Counted from the first letter of the stretch, positions 1 through 10,900 are shown. The stretch: DNA of 49,944 nucleotides from Welwitschia mirabilis (GCA_051453625.1 JBOZIK010000001.1:185240720-185290663), one strand, 5' to 3'. Translations and numbers: made by a program. The notes: generated by a model from the letters alone, not told the origin.

Positions 1-299
1 CTTTGATTTTTATCTTATATTGAGGATAGTTCTTAGTGAGCTCTCACAAACATTTTTTTAGTATGCATAACATCCAAATTATGTTAAACATCATGTTCCT
101 ATGTATATGTTAGAAATAAAAAAGGTATGAAATGAAAACATAAGAAACAAAAATAATTTATTACTAGACTATTTTATAAACTTTTGTTACCTTTTAATAT
201 GAGATATTAAATGGTATTAATCTATTTTTTCATCTATTACTATGTTCTTTTCTACCCAAAATGACTTTCTTGCATTTGCTATGTGACCTTTTAAATTTA

Positions 300-1890
300 C
301 TAGCTAAAATGGCCTTAACTAGTTTTCTTGCTTTCCATGTTTTGGCATTCTTTTTCTCTTTCTTTGATGTTTATAAATGCACTTTCCCCAAGTAAAATCC
401 ATGTTTTCAAGATGGAAAAGAGTCTCTTTACTACTTAATGGCATGGGTTCTTCTTCTTCTTCTATTGTACCATTACAAGATCTCTTCATTTATCTATACC
501 TATGATTCTTATCAAGGAATATTCTATACCCTTCGTAGCAATGCTTCCTACTATGTGGCAACCATAAATAATTGATCTTATAAGCACATATGATGCATGC
601 TAATCTCCACTTCGTGCTCCATCTTAAGAAGTTTTCATATGTTGGAAAATCATTTATTGTTAAAAGTAGCACTGCTTTCATGGTAAAGATCTCCTTTAGT
701 TTATCAAATTTTTTTGCTCCCTTATACCATAGTAGCTTCAACTCTTCAATAAGAGGTTGAAGATACACATCAATATCTTTTCCTGGTTTCTTAGACCCCA
801 GTATGAGTAAAGAAAGTATTACATATGACCTTTTCCTACATAGTTAAGGTAGTAAGTTATAGACAATTGTCATAACTGGCCAATAACTATAAGAAGTAGA
901 AAGCATTACAAAAGGATTAAATCTATCTATTGCAATACTAAGTCTTACATGTCTACATTTAACCTTAAATTCATTGTATGATTCATCAATACTTTTTCAT
1001 AATATAGAATCTGCTGGATTTCGCATTATGCCATAGTCTAATTTCATTTTCGAATGCCATATCATATGTTTTACTATTATCGGTGATGCATAAAGCCTTT
1101 GTAGCCTTAGAATTAAGGGAAAGTATCACAATACTTTGGCAGGTAATCCTTTATTTGGTTTGCTATTCCTGGGACCTTCTTTTAATTTCCATCTAGATGC
1201 ACCACACTGAGGACATGCATTTTTATTTTCATGATCTTTTTAATATAACACACAATCATTAGTGCATGCATGTATTTTATCATATTTCATATCTAGGGAT
1301 TTAAGTGTCCTTTTCAGTTAATCATAAGAACTCGAAATTGTATTACCTTCTGGAATAGAGTTATGTAAGAGATTAAGCAACCTTAAAAATGTTGAATTTG
1401 ACCATCCAACCATTGCTTTGATGCTAAGCAATTTGATAATCATATAAAGCTTTGTATATTTTATGCAACTAGGGTATAATGGCTCCTTGATTTTTTTGAT
1501 TAACTTGTCATATTATGCATTTTTTACATCACCATTAAAGTTATCAGTATTTGAGAAATCCACGATATTTTTTTCTTCATGTGATTGTTCCCCTTCATTA
1601 AAAAACATAAAGGATTCTTTCACTATGAAAACAAGATCATCTTGTATTATATTTAGGCTTCTACATTTGTTATAGTATTCTTTTGATGCTTCCCCATGCA
1701 TAATCCACCTTATGTATTTAAGATCCATGCCTCTGCATAAAAGATGCTCAAAAACAATATTTGGTTATCAAGAACAAGTGTTGCAACATTTCACACATGG
1801 ACAAAGTATGCCTTAAGAACTAAATAAATTGTTAATCGCAAAATCTATGAATGTCTTTACACCATTCTCATACTCCTTACATGTCTTACA
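300..1890 (-). pseudogene. CACTA (En/Spm) TNP2 transposase pseudogene
   Basis: Decayed transposase of a CACTA DNA transposon, which cuts and pastes the element in the nucleus. Read on the minus strand, mostly in one frame. The transposase-associated domain (about 1890-1680) shows EYENGV, the cysteine motif CPCVKCCNTC and WIMHGE. The central part (about 1500-1190) shows PLYPSC, GWSNSTF, IPEGNT, CTNDC and CPQCGASRWK. The TNP2 domain (about 1180-310) shows PAKVL, RLQRL, DRFNPF, GSKKPGKDIDVYLQPLIEEL and a 92-codon open stretch (768-490) with FTMKAVLLLTINDFP and WSTK. Several in-frame stops, including three in the N-terminal domain, make it non-functional. The homology fades below about 300, where the segment around the LPYW and DVMHIEKN motifs is not seen. 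No terminal CACTA inverted repeat was located. The family call is very secure; the full element borders are unknown. Confidence 0.95.
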
Positions 1891-2265
1891 CATAGTAATA
1901 TTAGACAAATACATACATAATATTTATGAAGTTATAGAAATAATTTTAAATGTAATTAGATATGTAATACCTCTTCATAAATATCCAACTCTTGTTCCTT
2001 GCATAAATGGATTTATCAGGTGACAACAATGGATATGATGATGTTATTTGATATATTCTTGTAATAGTCTCAACATAAGGTAAATTATCATAGATGAACA
2101 TGACAAGTGCATCCTTCCTTACATCTCAATAAAGAAATTAAGAGGAAAGAGAAAAATCCATTATAATTATACGAGAATCCAAACAACATAATAAAAAGAC
2201 AGATGTTTCAAATGCTAAATTAATCATGGATAACCTTAATCTAGGATTAGTTTGATGACACATCT
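1891..2265. other. Unassigned AT-rich sequence 5' of the CACTA pseudogene
   Basis: This stretch lies upstream of the transposase N-terminal domain and may be the 5' non-coding part of the CACTA element. A 64-codon plus-strand frame at 1829-2023 is antisense to the transposase and is not credible as a gene. Nothing else is recognised. Confidence 0.4.
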
Positions 2266-2331
2266 ACACATGCATGCATATATGACATGTGTACACAGGC
2301 ACACATGCGGATGTGCAGATGCATACACAAT
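2266..2331. repeat. Alternating purine-pyrimidine tract (CA/TG/GC-rich)
   Basis: A run of about 65 bases made mostly of CA, TG, GC and TA steps, for example CACATGCATGCATATATG and ACATGTGTACACAGGC. It stands out from the A+T-rich surroundings. Such tracts can form Z-DNA or hairpins, but that is inference. It sits next to the short direct repeats at 2321 and 2423. Confidence 0.6.
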
Positions 2332-2456
2332 GCATAAAGAACTCTGCAGTAGTATACTTCAGTTGAGCTTTAGTAATGATCTTCATAATGTATAGGATGT
2401 TATGTATAGAATTATAATTTTTGCATACACAATGCATAAATAACTCTGAAGTGGTA
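2321..2456. repeat. Pair of 34-bp direct repeats 102 bp apart
   Basis: GCATACACAATGCATAAA followed by AACTCTG begins at 2321 and recurs at 2423 with a few substitutions. The pair lies directly downstream of the cyclophilin pseudogene's 3' end. It may be a local tandem duplication or a footprint of an insertion. Confidence 0.7.
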
Positions 2457-2462
2457 AAGTAT

Positions 2463-2853
2463 TAATGTGCTTGACAACTTTAGTGGTTCAACCTCTAGAT
2501 GAACCTACAATCTTGATGGTCTTCACTATACCTGACATGTTTTCCATCAAGTCATTTAGTATTATTAGTACATATGAAGAATTGAAAGCCATTGGTCTTA
2601 GGTTTGGTATTTATCATTGATAGAATGTGAGGCCCAGTGTGCTTCTTGATAATGTTTTTATCTAGGAATTTAACTTTGTAGATGGACGCTTCACCAATCC
2701 TGTTTCTGTAAACCATCTCCTACACTCTCACTCATCCATTTTAACCCTAACTTAACTGTTCTACTTTAGGAATATAAGTTACCATTGAAGAATATACATT
2801 TGAAATGCCACAGATAAGTACATAGTACTTATTAATTTTGTTGTCTCTTATAC
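2463..2853 (-). pseudogene. Cyclophilin (peptidyl-prolyl cis-trans isomerase) pseudogene
   Basis: Broken copy of a plant cyclophilin, an enzyme that interconverts cis and trans prolyl bonds. Minus-strand translation from about 2700 to 2530 gives [28 protein letters not shown] and LDGKHV. These match the conserved cyclophilin core (SIYG.KF, KHTGPGILSMANAGP, TNGSQFFICT, WLDGKHVVFG). A stop stands where the conserved W of WLDGKHV should be (TGA for TGG). After KHV about ten residues are deleted and the frame shifts, then VKTIKIVGSSRG matches the usual VVKAIEKVGSSSGRT C-terminus, followed by another stop. N-terminal traces (VLCT near 2830, for ALCTGE) are weak and frame-shifted. No intron is seen in the aligned part, but cytosolic plant cyclophilin genes are often intronless, so this does not prove a retrocopy. 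The sequence lies between TE remnants and may have been captured or retroposed. Confidence 0.9.
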
Positions 2854-2984
2854 TCTAAACACAATGAAGATGCATCAATAAATGGAATAAATGGAAGAGT
2901 GAAAGAGATTGAGAGGATAACAATCTTTAGTGCTTGAAGAGCCTCTATAATATTTCCTTCTATTTTCACCTGAACTTAACCAAT

Positions 2985-3497
2985 GCAAAGGAGAGGGAGG
3001 GCAGTATATTTTTTTCATGCTATGTAGGATCTAAGTGTATCCTTTCAACCTAACACAAAGGACATGAATATTTGCTATAATGTTCTTGATCTTCTTCTCT
3101 TGTTATGAGTCCAAAATTCAAAGCCTACAAGCTCAAAAGGAGAAGAAATTATGTGGGAGAAAGAAACTTTTAAGGTTAGATAGGAAAAATGAGTTACATA
3201 AGATAAAAAGGGGAAGAAATTAGATAAAATCATGTTCACAAAGGGAGAAGAGGAGGAATAAAGGAGTACTTTTTACTTTTCATATAGGTATCTAAGTGGT
3301 CCACTAGTTAACCTCACCTATAGGAAACCAGACTATCAGTCCATTCAACCAGTTATCACTCTAGTTATCATAATAAATTAGTAATACATTTCTACTTGAT
3401 ACTAAAACATAGTAAAGTTTGTGTCATCTAAAGATGTGAAGCATACAAACTACTTGTCCTTATATATTCAGCCTCCATAGTGAGTGGAGAAATGGAA
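2985..3497 (-). repeat. Direct repeat copy A of a copia 3' region (RNase H tail plus downstream)
   Basis: First of two diverged copies; the second is at 3598-4035. On the minus strand its right end encodes SISPLTMEAEYI, the copia RNase H AEY region, and the rest is the downstream non-coding or LTR-like part. Copy A carries 71 bp more than copy B. The extra stretch is bounded by the 10-mer GAAGAAATTA at 3142 and 3213, as expected for a deletion between short direct repeats in copy B. The copies differ at many scattered positions, so this is not a recent assembly duplicate. Confidence 0.85.
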
Positions 3498-3597
3498 NNN
3501 NNNNNNNNNNNNNNNNNNNNNNNNNNNNNNNNNNNNNNNNNNNNNNNNNNNNNNNNNNNNNNNNNNNNNNNNNNNNNNNNNNNNNNNNNNNNNNNNN
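3498..3597. other. Assembly gap, 100 N
   Basis: A run of exactly 100 N, the conventional size for a gap of unknown length. Repeat copy A ends at its left edge and copy B starts at its right edge. Confidence 0.99.
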
Positions 3598-4035
3598 GCA
3601 AAGGAGAGGAAGGGAAGTATATTCTTTCATGCTATGTAGGATCTAAATCTATGATTTCAACCTAGCAGAAAGGACATGAATATTTGCTACAATGTTCTTG
3701 GTCTTCTTCTCTTGTTACAAGTCCAAAATGCAAAGCCTACAAGCTCAAAAGGAGAAGAAATTAGGTAAAATCATGTTAAAAAAGGGAGAAGAAGAGGAAT
3801 AAAGGAGTACTTTTTCTTTTGTATAGGTATCTAGATGATCCATAGGTAACCTCACTTACACGAAATCAGACTATTAGTCCATTCAACCAGTTATCACTCT
3901 AATTGTTATAAGAAATTAGGAATATATTTCTACTTGATACTAAAAAATCATAAAGTTTATGCCATCTAAAGATGTCAAGCATAAAAACTATCTATTTCTA
4001 TGTATTCAGCCTTTATGGTAAGTAGAGAAATGGAA
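3598..4035 (-). repeat. Direct repeat copy B of the copia 3' region
   Basis: Second copy of the segment at 2985-3497, starting at the gap edge with GCAAAGGAGAGG. On the minus strand it continues directly from the RT/RNase H remnant above it. SSISLLTIKAEYIEID (about 4034-3990) corresponds to the copia RNase H consensus around LST.AEY. It lacks the 71-bp stretch present in copy A. Confidence 0.85.
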
Positions 4036-4815
4036 CTTCACTTCTTGTTATCTAGGCTACAAGACCATTATCTAGAAAGTAGCATATTGTTCTTGTTCTC
4101 TTTTTGTATTCTACGTCATTATTTCATAGTGTGCCTAGAAAATCTAATAATTTGTTTAAAATAGTAAGATTTAATTATTTTGATTTTTAGTAGTATCTCA
4201 TGTAGAGACATGAACCAAATATGATATCAGTTCTGATTGCTTTTAAACAAAGAGGAATACTTCTATGGAATTTCAGATGTGTATCTTTACATTGTTCATC
4301 TCTAGGAAAGTTTAGTATATGATCCCATATGAGCATAAGCAAGTTTAAAATTCTCAAGAATAAACTTCTTATCCAAATTAGATGCATACTTGACTACTAA
4401 AAATACCATCATTATATTGTCTGAGTTACGACCGAGAGAAATATTCAATTCAGGAGTCATGTCATTTCAAACTCTTGCTATATTAGATTAATAAAATTTA
4501 AAGGAAAAGTATTATTTGAAGGTCTAAAGGTAATATGATCAACATAAATTTGAATGATAATAAAACAATAATCTCCACATTTGTTAAACATGGTTTGTCA
4601 ATTTTTCCTATATTGTAATCAATATTCTAAAGGAAGATTAGCTAAGATTTCACACTGAGCTCTAGGAGCTGGTTTTCAACCATATAAAGCCTTTCTAAGC
4701 TTGTAAATATCATCTTGGTTGTTCAACATATTTTATACTAATATGCCATTTAAGAAAGCACTTTGACATTAAATTGATAAAAGTAACATTACTTGAACTG
4801 TGTACAATGATAATC
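3930..4815 (-). pseudogene. Ty1-copia reverse transcriptase/RNase H remnant (element 1)
   Basis: Decayed pol of a copia retrotransposon. Reading the minus strand from 4815 down: FNVKSAFLNG (about 4776-4741), KLRKALYGWKPAPRA (about 4711-4660; consensus KLKKALYGLKQAPRAWY), then IQIYVDHITF at about 4550-4525. This last is the catalytic YVDD box with the second Asp changed to His. Further on come FEMT, and AIRTDIIFGSCLYMRYY (4240-4187; consensus TASRPDI.F.VCL.AR), then CYFLDNGLVA (about 4110) and the AEY box. The LTASRPDI-like motif suggests a Tork/Sire-type lineage. Several frameshifts and stops kill it. The 5' part should lie above 4815 but is not clearly readable, and a 226-N gap interrupts it. 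Its 3' part is duplicated as copies A and B. Confidence 0.9.
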
Positions 4816-5014
4816 TGAATCACTCACTACAGATTGCATTTTATTTATTAATGTTTAATCCTAGTAAGTTTATGACTAAAATTATATCCAACAATATGAA
4901 AAAGACCTATCCAGGACAAAGCACTACTCATGAATATTCTGAAGACTCTCTTTGACTAGACTCATCCTAGTTTTCAATAAAGAGTATTTTTTATGGGAAA
5001 CACAAAGAAAAACT

Positions 5015-5240
5015 NNNNNNNNNNNNNNNNNNNNNNNNNNNNNNNNNNNNNNNNNNNNNNNNNNNNNNNNNNNNNNNNNNNNNNNNNNNNNNNNNNNNNN
5101 NNNNNNNNNNNNNNNNNNNNNNNNNNNNNNNNNNNNNNNNNNNNNNNNNNNNNNNNNNNNNNNNNNNNNNNNNNNNNNNNNNNNNNNNNNNNNNNNNNNN
5201 NNNNNNNNNNNNNNNNNNNNNNNNNNNNNNNNNNNNNNNN
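5015..5240. other. Assembly gap, 226 N
   Basis: Run of 226 N. The flanks do not repeat each other, so real sequence may be missing here, probably the 5' part of copia element 1. Confidence 0.99.
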
Positions 5241-5994
5241 GAAACATAATCAAGACTGTCAAGGAGTTGGATAAAGTAAAATCATTTCAAACATTAATCT
5301 GAATTTCAACATTGAATGTGCACCTTTGCATTCAAAGACTCAGGTTATATTTCTTTTAAAAAAAAGCTATTATGTGCTTTTAGTATTTTACAAATCGCAT
5401 TTGCATCAGGCTAGAAAGACTTCTCAAATTATCATTACATAACTTTATTAGTTAGATAGAATAAAACAGGATTATCATGATCCAGTATAAAGCATACTCG
5501 TCATGATCTAATATTAAGCATACTAATTACACTTTCATTTTTAAAGGAGTTAATAAAGAGAAGATCTATATTAATCTTAAGAAAGAAATGGAAAAAAATA
5601 AAAGAATGTCATGTTGTTATGCCAATATAGAAATGATTCTTATACATAAAAAGATAAAATACTAATAATAGTTAAGCCTAATGCTTTGGCCTTAGTATCA
5701 TCTTACTAAAGCAAAAAGACTAGATTTCATTGGCCACGGTGATTTATGATAATGGATTTTGCATTATCACTACATCCACTGCCTAAGTCTAACTAATAAG
5801 ATGAGGTAAGAGACTCAGTTCTAAGTCTCTCTCAATGGCTTTCTCAACACTTGTTGCTTCTGTTATGTTATTCAAGTATTGGGAAGGCTAGATTTGCAAG
5901 AACAAGCTTTAAAATCTTAAGGGTTGGGTGAAAGTCAAGGAGGAGGTTAAGTAAATTGGTTTGAAAACCACTAATGTCAGTAGTTGTGTTTTTG
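5241..5994. other. Unassigned, probably degraded copia element 1 interior
   Basis: By position this should be the integrase and protease part of copia element 1 on the minus strand. Only a weak GSGCS-like string near 5765 hints at a copia protease, and it lacks the active-site Asp. No gene is supported. Confidence 0.35.
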
Positions 5995-5995
5995 A

Positions 5996-6116
5996 GCGAC
6001 TGCACATAGTGACACTTTCGGTACAACATAAGAAAAATGCATCGCTAGGTATTCTTACTAGGTGACTGCAAATATCGATACTTTGGGGAAAACACAAAAG
6101 AAGGAGTTACTAGGTT
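5996..6116. repeat. Diverged tandem duplication, about 65-bp unit
   Basis: Two adjacent related units. The first runs from GCGACTGCACATAGTGACAC to GCTAGGT (5996-6050). The second runs from GGTGACTGCAAATATCGATA to CTAGGTT (6061-6116). The shared order is GACTGCA, GATACTTT-like, AACACA-like and CTAGGT. It is probably an LTR-internal repeat; the function is unknown. Confidence 0.6.
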
Positions 6117-8591
6117 ATTGATGGGTGATAATAAGAAGTAAGTCTAGTTTGTGCCCATTTTCTTGCATTCTTTGAGCCTAATCATGATTTGACCTATCTT
6201 GTCTCCCTTGAAAACCTATAACCTTATAAAACACTTAAATTTTTCATCATTAATACCTTTCATAGGCCTTGTTTTTTATGTGTATCAATCACTCAGGTTA
6301 GATGTTTTGTGTAGAAATGTTACTCAAAAGATGGTGCATACCTTGGTGGATATTTTTCATTCTTACATTTATGTTGTTGAATCATAAACAAGAATATCTC
6401 TTCTAGTTGTCGTGTTCAAGCTTATTATTTGTCATTTTATTGTTTGGTTGTAACTTTTATTTTCTTTAAGACTAGGAAGTTTGTCTTTTCATAATGTGAA
6501 GCAGAATGTATATGACTATTCCCTTTGTAATGTTAAATTTTAACTTTGGTCCCTTTGAATGTTGTAAAAGTGGTTATTTTATAACATAACCTTGAGGTAT
6601 TAAAATAAAGTTCATAAGGCTAGCATTGTGTAGAGGGATATATTGGTCTAGAGGCTTATGGAGGTTTCTATGCAATCAAATATCAATTTCCCTTAAGGCT
6701 TGAAAGATGTATGTGATAGACTTGGTTAATGTGATCATCATTAAAGATGGCTTATCTTCAAGATGTTCTAGCAATTGAATAGTTTTTTATTGTTTATAGA
6801 TATAGGATACAAATGGTCGAAACAACATCAAATATTTTTATTTATTTATATTGTTTTCAAGAAATATTTTAATTTTTATTATCAATGTAACATTTTTTGG
6901 ATTTTTCTTTAATTTTCTTTCTCCAAAAAAATGATGTTATGGGATGCTAGTGGATGTGTGTGTAACTTCTTAAGTTGTGATGCTAGAAGACTATTAAGCA
7001 TTCCTGGCATTTCAACTTTTTCCATTAAGAGATAACACCTTAAAAAAAGGAGTGGCTTGATTGAGTTTCAGCTCTAGAAATGTTTTGAAAATTCAAGGAT
7101 ATATTATTAGCAAGAGAAAGTAAAAATAATTTGGGAGAACATCCTTCAGCAATCATAAAAGGAGTGCCACTAGTGGCCGTGCAAGATCAAACAAAAAGAA
7201 TGAGAGCTTCCAACCCTATGTAAAGACATAGGAACATAGCACAAGGGAGAAATAGGGAATGAGTGGCCTTATTATTGCCATCATCCACTCAAAATGTGTA
7301 GCAGTCAGATATTATTTATTTTTGATTTAGTGAAGATATTTATTAACCATTTACAACAGTGAACGTTCATGCTATTGGCAATGGGCATATTTAGTGTTTT
7401 CCTTTAATGCATATGAGATCATGAAACATTATTCACATGCAGCTTTGATTTAGAATGCATGTAGTTATCTGGTCTCTATACCCTATGCCAGTAGTTGGCA
7501 TTACTAGCACAACTTCCCTTATGCAAGCTTCACCTACATGACTCAGTAGTCTGTTTCTTAATAACTTTATCGCATAAAATTTACAAAGATTCTATAATAT
7601 TTCATTCAAATGTCATTTATGTTAGAGTTCCTTACATAGATACATAACAAATTATTCTTTTATGGATTATGAAAAATTTAGTTCCACACCACATTACTTA
7701 GTTGAAAATCACTAGGTTGTTAACTGTAAACTTATCTTTATTTTTTTTACTGAAATATCATCAATTTTTGTTTCAACAACAAATTTATACCTAGAAAACA
7801 ATCTGGAAGAAGTGATAGATTATTGTTATGATCATTATCATTACATTTTTCTCAGGTTAATCATTATTGTTCATCACTTTTTCTTCACTGTTAACTATGG
7901 CTTTCTTGCCAAATTTACATAGTTTATTTAAATCATATTTCTTCTCCAAATAGATTTGTTGAATTCTTTCAAGAATTTTTACTATGCCACATCAAGCTTG
8001 ATTTGTTGGATTGGGTATTTTAAGAATTGAAAACCTTAAAAAGGAAAAATGTAGAATGGTATTCAAAAACACTCTCATAGAAAAGCCATAAAAATTCATG
8101 CAGGCTATAATAGTTTCCTGACTTTTTCAAATGCCAATATCATTGGTGTTTTTTCTTTTTCTTTCTTACTTTCATTTTTCCCCTTACTTTGAGAATGTAG
8201 GAAATCCATAACACTAACTGCTGGGATAATCTACAGTGACAGAGTTGTAGACTCTTTAGATAAGTAGCCTATGAACCTTCTTACACTCTGCATACTATAT
8301 CTATGAGATATCTATAGGGAATGAACTTCTGGACACCCAACTAATTTGGGCTAAGACCCAACGCATCCCACATGTAGGAAGTGGGGCCAATCATCCATGC
8401 GAGCAATGAAGGTTTAACATTATCGTTGTATTGACAAGTTTGTGTTTTTTGATTTGAATCTTGAATCATTAGTTGAGTTTTTTTAAAATAATTTTTAATT
8501 TCATTATCTGATTTGCAACATTTCATGTGTTTCATAAATAAAATCTTAAAACAGCATGAAATAAACAGGATACATGAATATTTGTAAATCT
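6117..8591. other. No recognisable gene; old AT-rich sequence
   Basis: About 2.5 kb in which I recognise no coding region. Short open stretches (62-108 codons) have no recognisable motif and are what chance gives in AT-rich DNA. A TATA-like CCTTATAAAACAC lies near 6217 but leads to no gene. Minus-strand text near 8340-8400 (GTGGGATGCGTTGGGTC) resembles LTR edge sequence, without a partner copy. Confidence 0.5.
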
Positions 8592-8686
8592 GAATGGAAC
8601 GGTAACAAGTGAGCAAAGCAGTAAGGCATGAGTAAAGCAGCAAGGTGCGAGTGGAGCAGCAAGACATGAGCAGAGCGGCAACGTGC
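8592..8686 (+). repeat. 19-bp minisatellite, five units
   Basis: Five consecutive 19-bp units start at 8592, 8611, 8630, 8649 and 8668. Typical units are GAGCAAAGCAGTAAGGCAT, GAGTAAAGCAGCAAGGTGC and GAGCAGAGCGGCAACGTGC. The first unit is the most diverged. The period is not a multiple of 3, so it is unlikely to be coding. GC content is well above the flanks. Confidence 0.9.
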
Positions 8687-9854
8687 TAGGGAAATAGTAA
8701 TTGTTATTGTTATTGTCATCGAGTTTAGAACACGAAATGTATGCTATGGATTAGGTTTATTATTGACAATAACATGCGGCATCTTAGCTTTTATGGCATT
8801 TATCATATTAAATGCCTTAAAAGCCTCTATTTCTTATATTATGTGATTATTACATTGTTAAGTGTTCTTAGTTTGTAGCCATCTTTTAAGTTGATGCTTG
8901 AGATTATATCTATGATACATCAATTTTTATTACTACATTGTCATTGTTGTCCATGGAACTCAAATAGAGGTATGATTTTTTACTCAGTAAAAATCACGTA
9001 TCTTTAATTGGAAATAAGAGACTACTGGTAATTGATCAACTTCAAATAGAACATGTTCTAATGCAATGTGCTTGATCCTATTCTTTAAGTTAGATAATTT
9101 TAAATTATTAACTATACTTTTTCTTAGTTATCATAGAATCTTAGCATTAGAGTAATTAATTTGATCTTTTAAAAATGATTTTCATCTCTTTTTCTTTCAA
9201 ATAAAATGTTAACTTTTACGTGATTAGAATTTATGATCTAAGTAGTTCAATTATTTTTTTCATGATGCATTTTCTTTCTTTGGTTTATTTTCTTTTTCTT
9301 TCTTATTTTTACACTAGTGTGTTTTCATTCTATAGTTTATCTCTTACCAATAATGCATTTTTCCTAAGATTTTAGACACTAAAGCATCTTGTGTTTTCAT
9401 TCTTGGTTTTCACTTTCTTTTTAACATCCCTTGAAACTTTTATCTTATTCCTTCTGATCATTACATGTAAGGTTACTTTAAATTTAGAACAAATTTATCT
9501 ACCTCATTTGAATGGAATCTTTGAAATCTTCAAGATATTGAATTTGGTTGGAATGAATTTATGTGTTAAAAATATGTTTTTCATAAACTTAAAACCATAG
9601 ATTTGAATTTAATGCATATCTTTTTCATGATGTTTAATTGAAATATATTTTTGATATGCTAAAATGAGATGCATTTTCATATTTGATAAGTTAAGTATTT
9701 ATACTTAAGTGTTGTGTTTTAAACCTTTTTTCAATTTAACTTACTTCTATTTTATTTCACTTTTTTTACTATAGATTGAAAAATGCTTAGTTCAGGGCTA
9801 TGTTGTGAGCAAGATTAACAATATTTAACATCATTTTTGGAGTGTGTTTTAAGT
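8687..9854. other. No recognisable gene
   Basis: AT-rich, with long pyrimidine-rich plus-strand runs (9280-9310 and 9720-9780). A 69-codon plus-strand frame at 9391-9600 is hydrophobic only because of its TTT/CTT content and has no homologue that I recognise. Confidence 0.5.
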
Positions 9855-9954
9855 NNNNNNNNNNNNNNNNNNNNNNNNNNNNNNNNNNNNNNNNNNNNNN
9901 NNNNNNNNNNNNNNNNNNNNNNNNNNNNNNNNNNNNNNNNNNNNNNNNNNNNNN
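9855..9954. other. Assembly gap, 100 N, flanked by a 19-bp identical repeat
   Basis: TTTGGAGTGTGTTTTAAGT ends at the left gap edge (9836-9854) and occurs again at 9956-9974. Identical ends around N are typical of two contigs that overlap but were not merged. The true sequence may be continuous. Confidence 0.95.
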
Positions 9955-10186
9955 GTTTGGAGTGTGTTTTAAGTCTATTTGAGCAGGTTTTTTGATTAAT
10001 TAAGAACGAATGTAAACTACCTATCATGACAAGCAAAAAAATAGCTTTCTAATATTTTTAACCCTTCATGAATGATTTTCAAGACGTTTTTTATTTATGA
10101 TAAAGTTCTGACACCACTATGAGAATCCAACAATGGAAAAGTTATCAAATTATAGTTGTGGGCCTAATTTGTTATTATATAAAAAT

Positions 10187-10532
10187 NNNNNNNNNNNNNN
10201 NNNNNNNNNNNNNNNNNNNNNNNNNNNNNNNNNNNNNNNNNNNNNNNNNNNNNNNNNNNNNNNNNNNNNNNNNNNNNNNNNNNNNNNNNNNNNNNNNNNN
10301 NNNNNNNNNNNNNNNNNNNNNNNNNNNNNNNNNNNNNNNNNNNNNNNNNNNNNNNNNNNNNNNNNNNNNNNNNNNNNNNNNNNNNNNNNNNNNNNNNNNN
10401 NNNNNNNNNNNNNNNNNNNNNNNNNNNNNNNNNNNNNNNNNNNNNNNNNNNNNNNNNNNNNNNNNNNNNNNNNNNNNNNNNNNNNNNNNNNNNNNNNNNN
10501 NNNNNNNNNNNNNNNNNNNNNNNNNNNNNNNN
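10187..10532. other. Assembly gap, 346 N, flanked by a 49-bp identical repeat
   Basis: The 49 bases before the gap (10138-10186, beginning AAAGTTATCAAATTATAG) are repeated exactly just after it (10533-10581). This is probably an unmerged contig overlap. The reading frames spanning the N are meaningless. Confidence 0.95.
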
Positions 10533-10800
10533 AAAGTTATCAAATTATAGTTGTGGGCCTAATTTGTTATTATATAAAAATAACTATTATCTTCAATGGC
10601 ATGAGGCATGTGATAGTGACACAAGAGATACATGAAAATGACATATGATAATGACATTATGTTGATGATGAAGAAACATGATAATAGTATTAATTGGTAG
10701 AGGCATTATGATGTAAAGGTCAAGTGTTGAACTCATATAATAAACTCCATGTAATACAAGAAGTCAAAGATTTCACCTAATGCTACAAGATAAGGAACAT

Positions 10801-10900
10801 TATCCATCCTACCTAGGCTACATGATAAAAATTGTAACTACCTCATTTTAACTGTTATCCATCTAGGCTACATGATAAAATTTATAACCTCCCAATTGTA
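10801..10900. repeat. Tandem duplication of about 50 bp
   Basis: CTAGGCTACATGATAAAA occurs at 10813 and again at 10863, each preceded by TATCCATC and followed by a similar AT-rich stretch. This is a local tandem duplication with moderate divergence. Confidence 0.7.

Noticed and set aside
1463-1675. 70-codon plus-strand ORF
   Set aside because: It is antisense to the CACTA transposase-associated domain, whose minus-strand frame is clearly the coding one.
4924-5302. Long reading frames on both strands across 4924-5302
   Set aside because: They are almost entirely N and exist only because N is not read as a stop. The same holds for frames over 10119-10648, 16907-17560, 9815-10036, 3480-3665 and 25363-25551.
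5735-5800. Possible copia protease motif (GSGCS) on the minus strand
   Set aside because: The expected active-site D of DSGCS is missing, the flanking residues do not fit, and a stop is nearby. This is too weak to annotate.
9000-9080. Minus-strand RIKHIALEHVLFEVDQLP, resembling the copia RNase H end
   Set aside because: Only the first few residues fit (R.KHI...H). What follows does not match, and no neighbouring pol sequence is visible.
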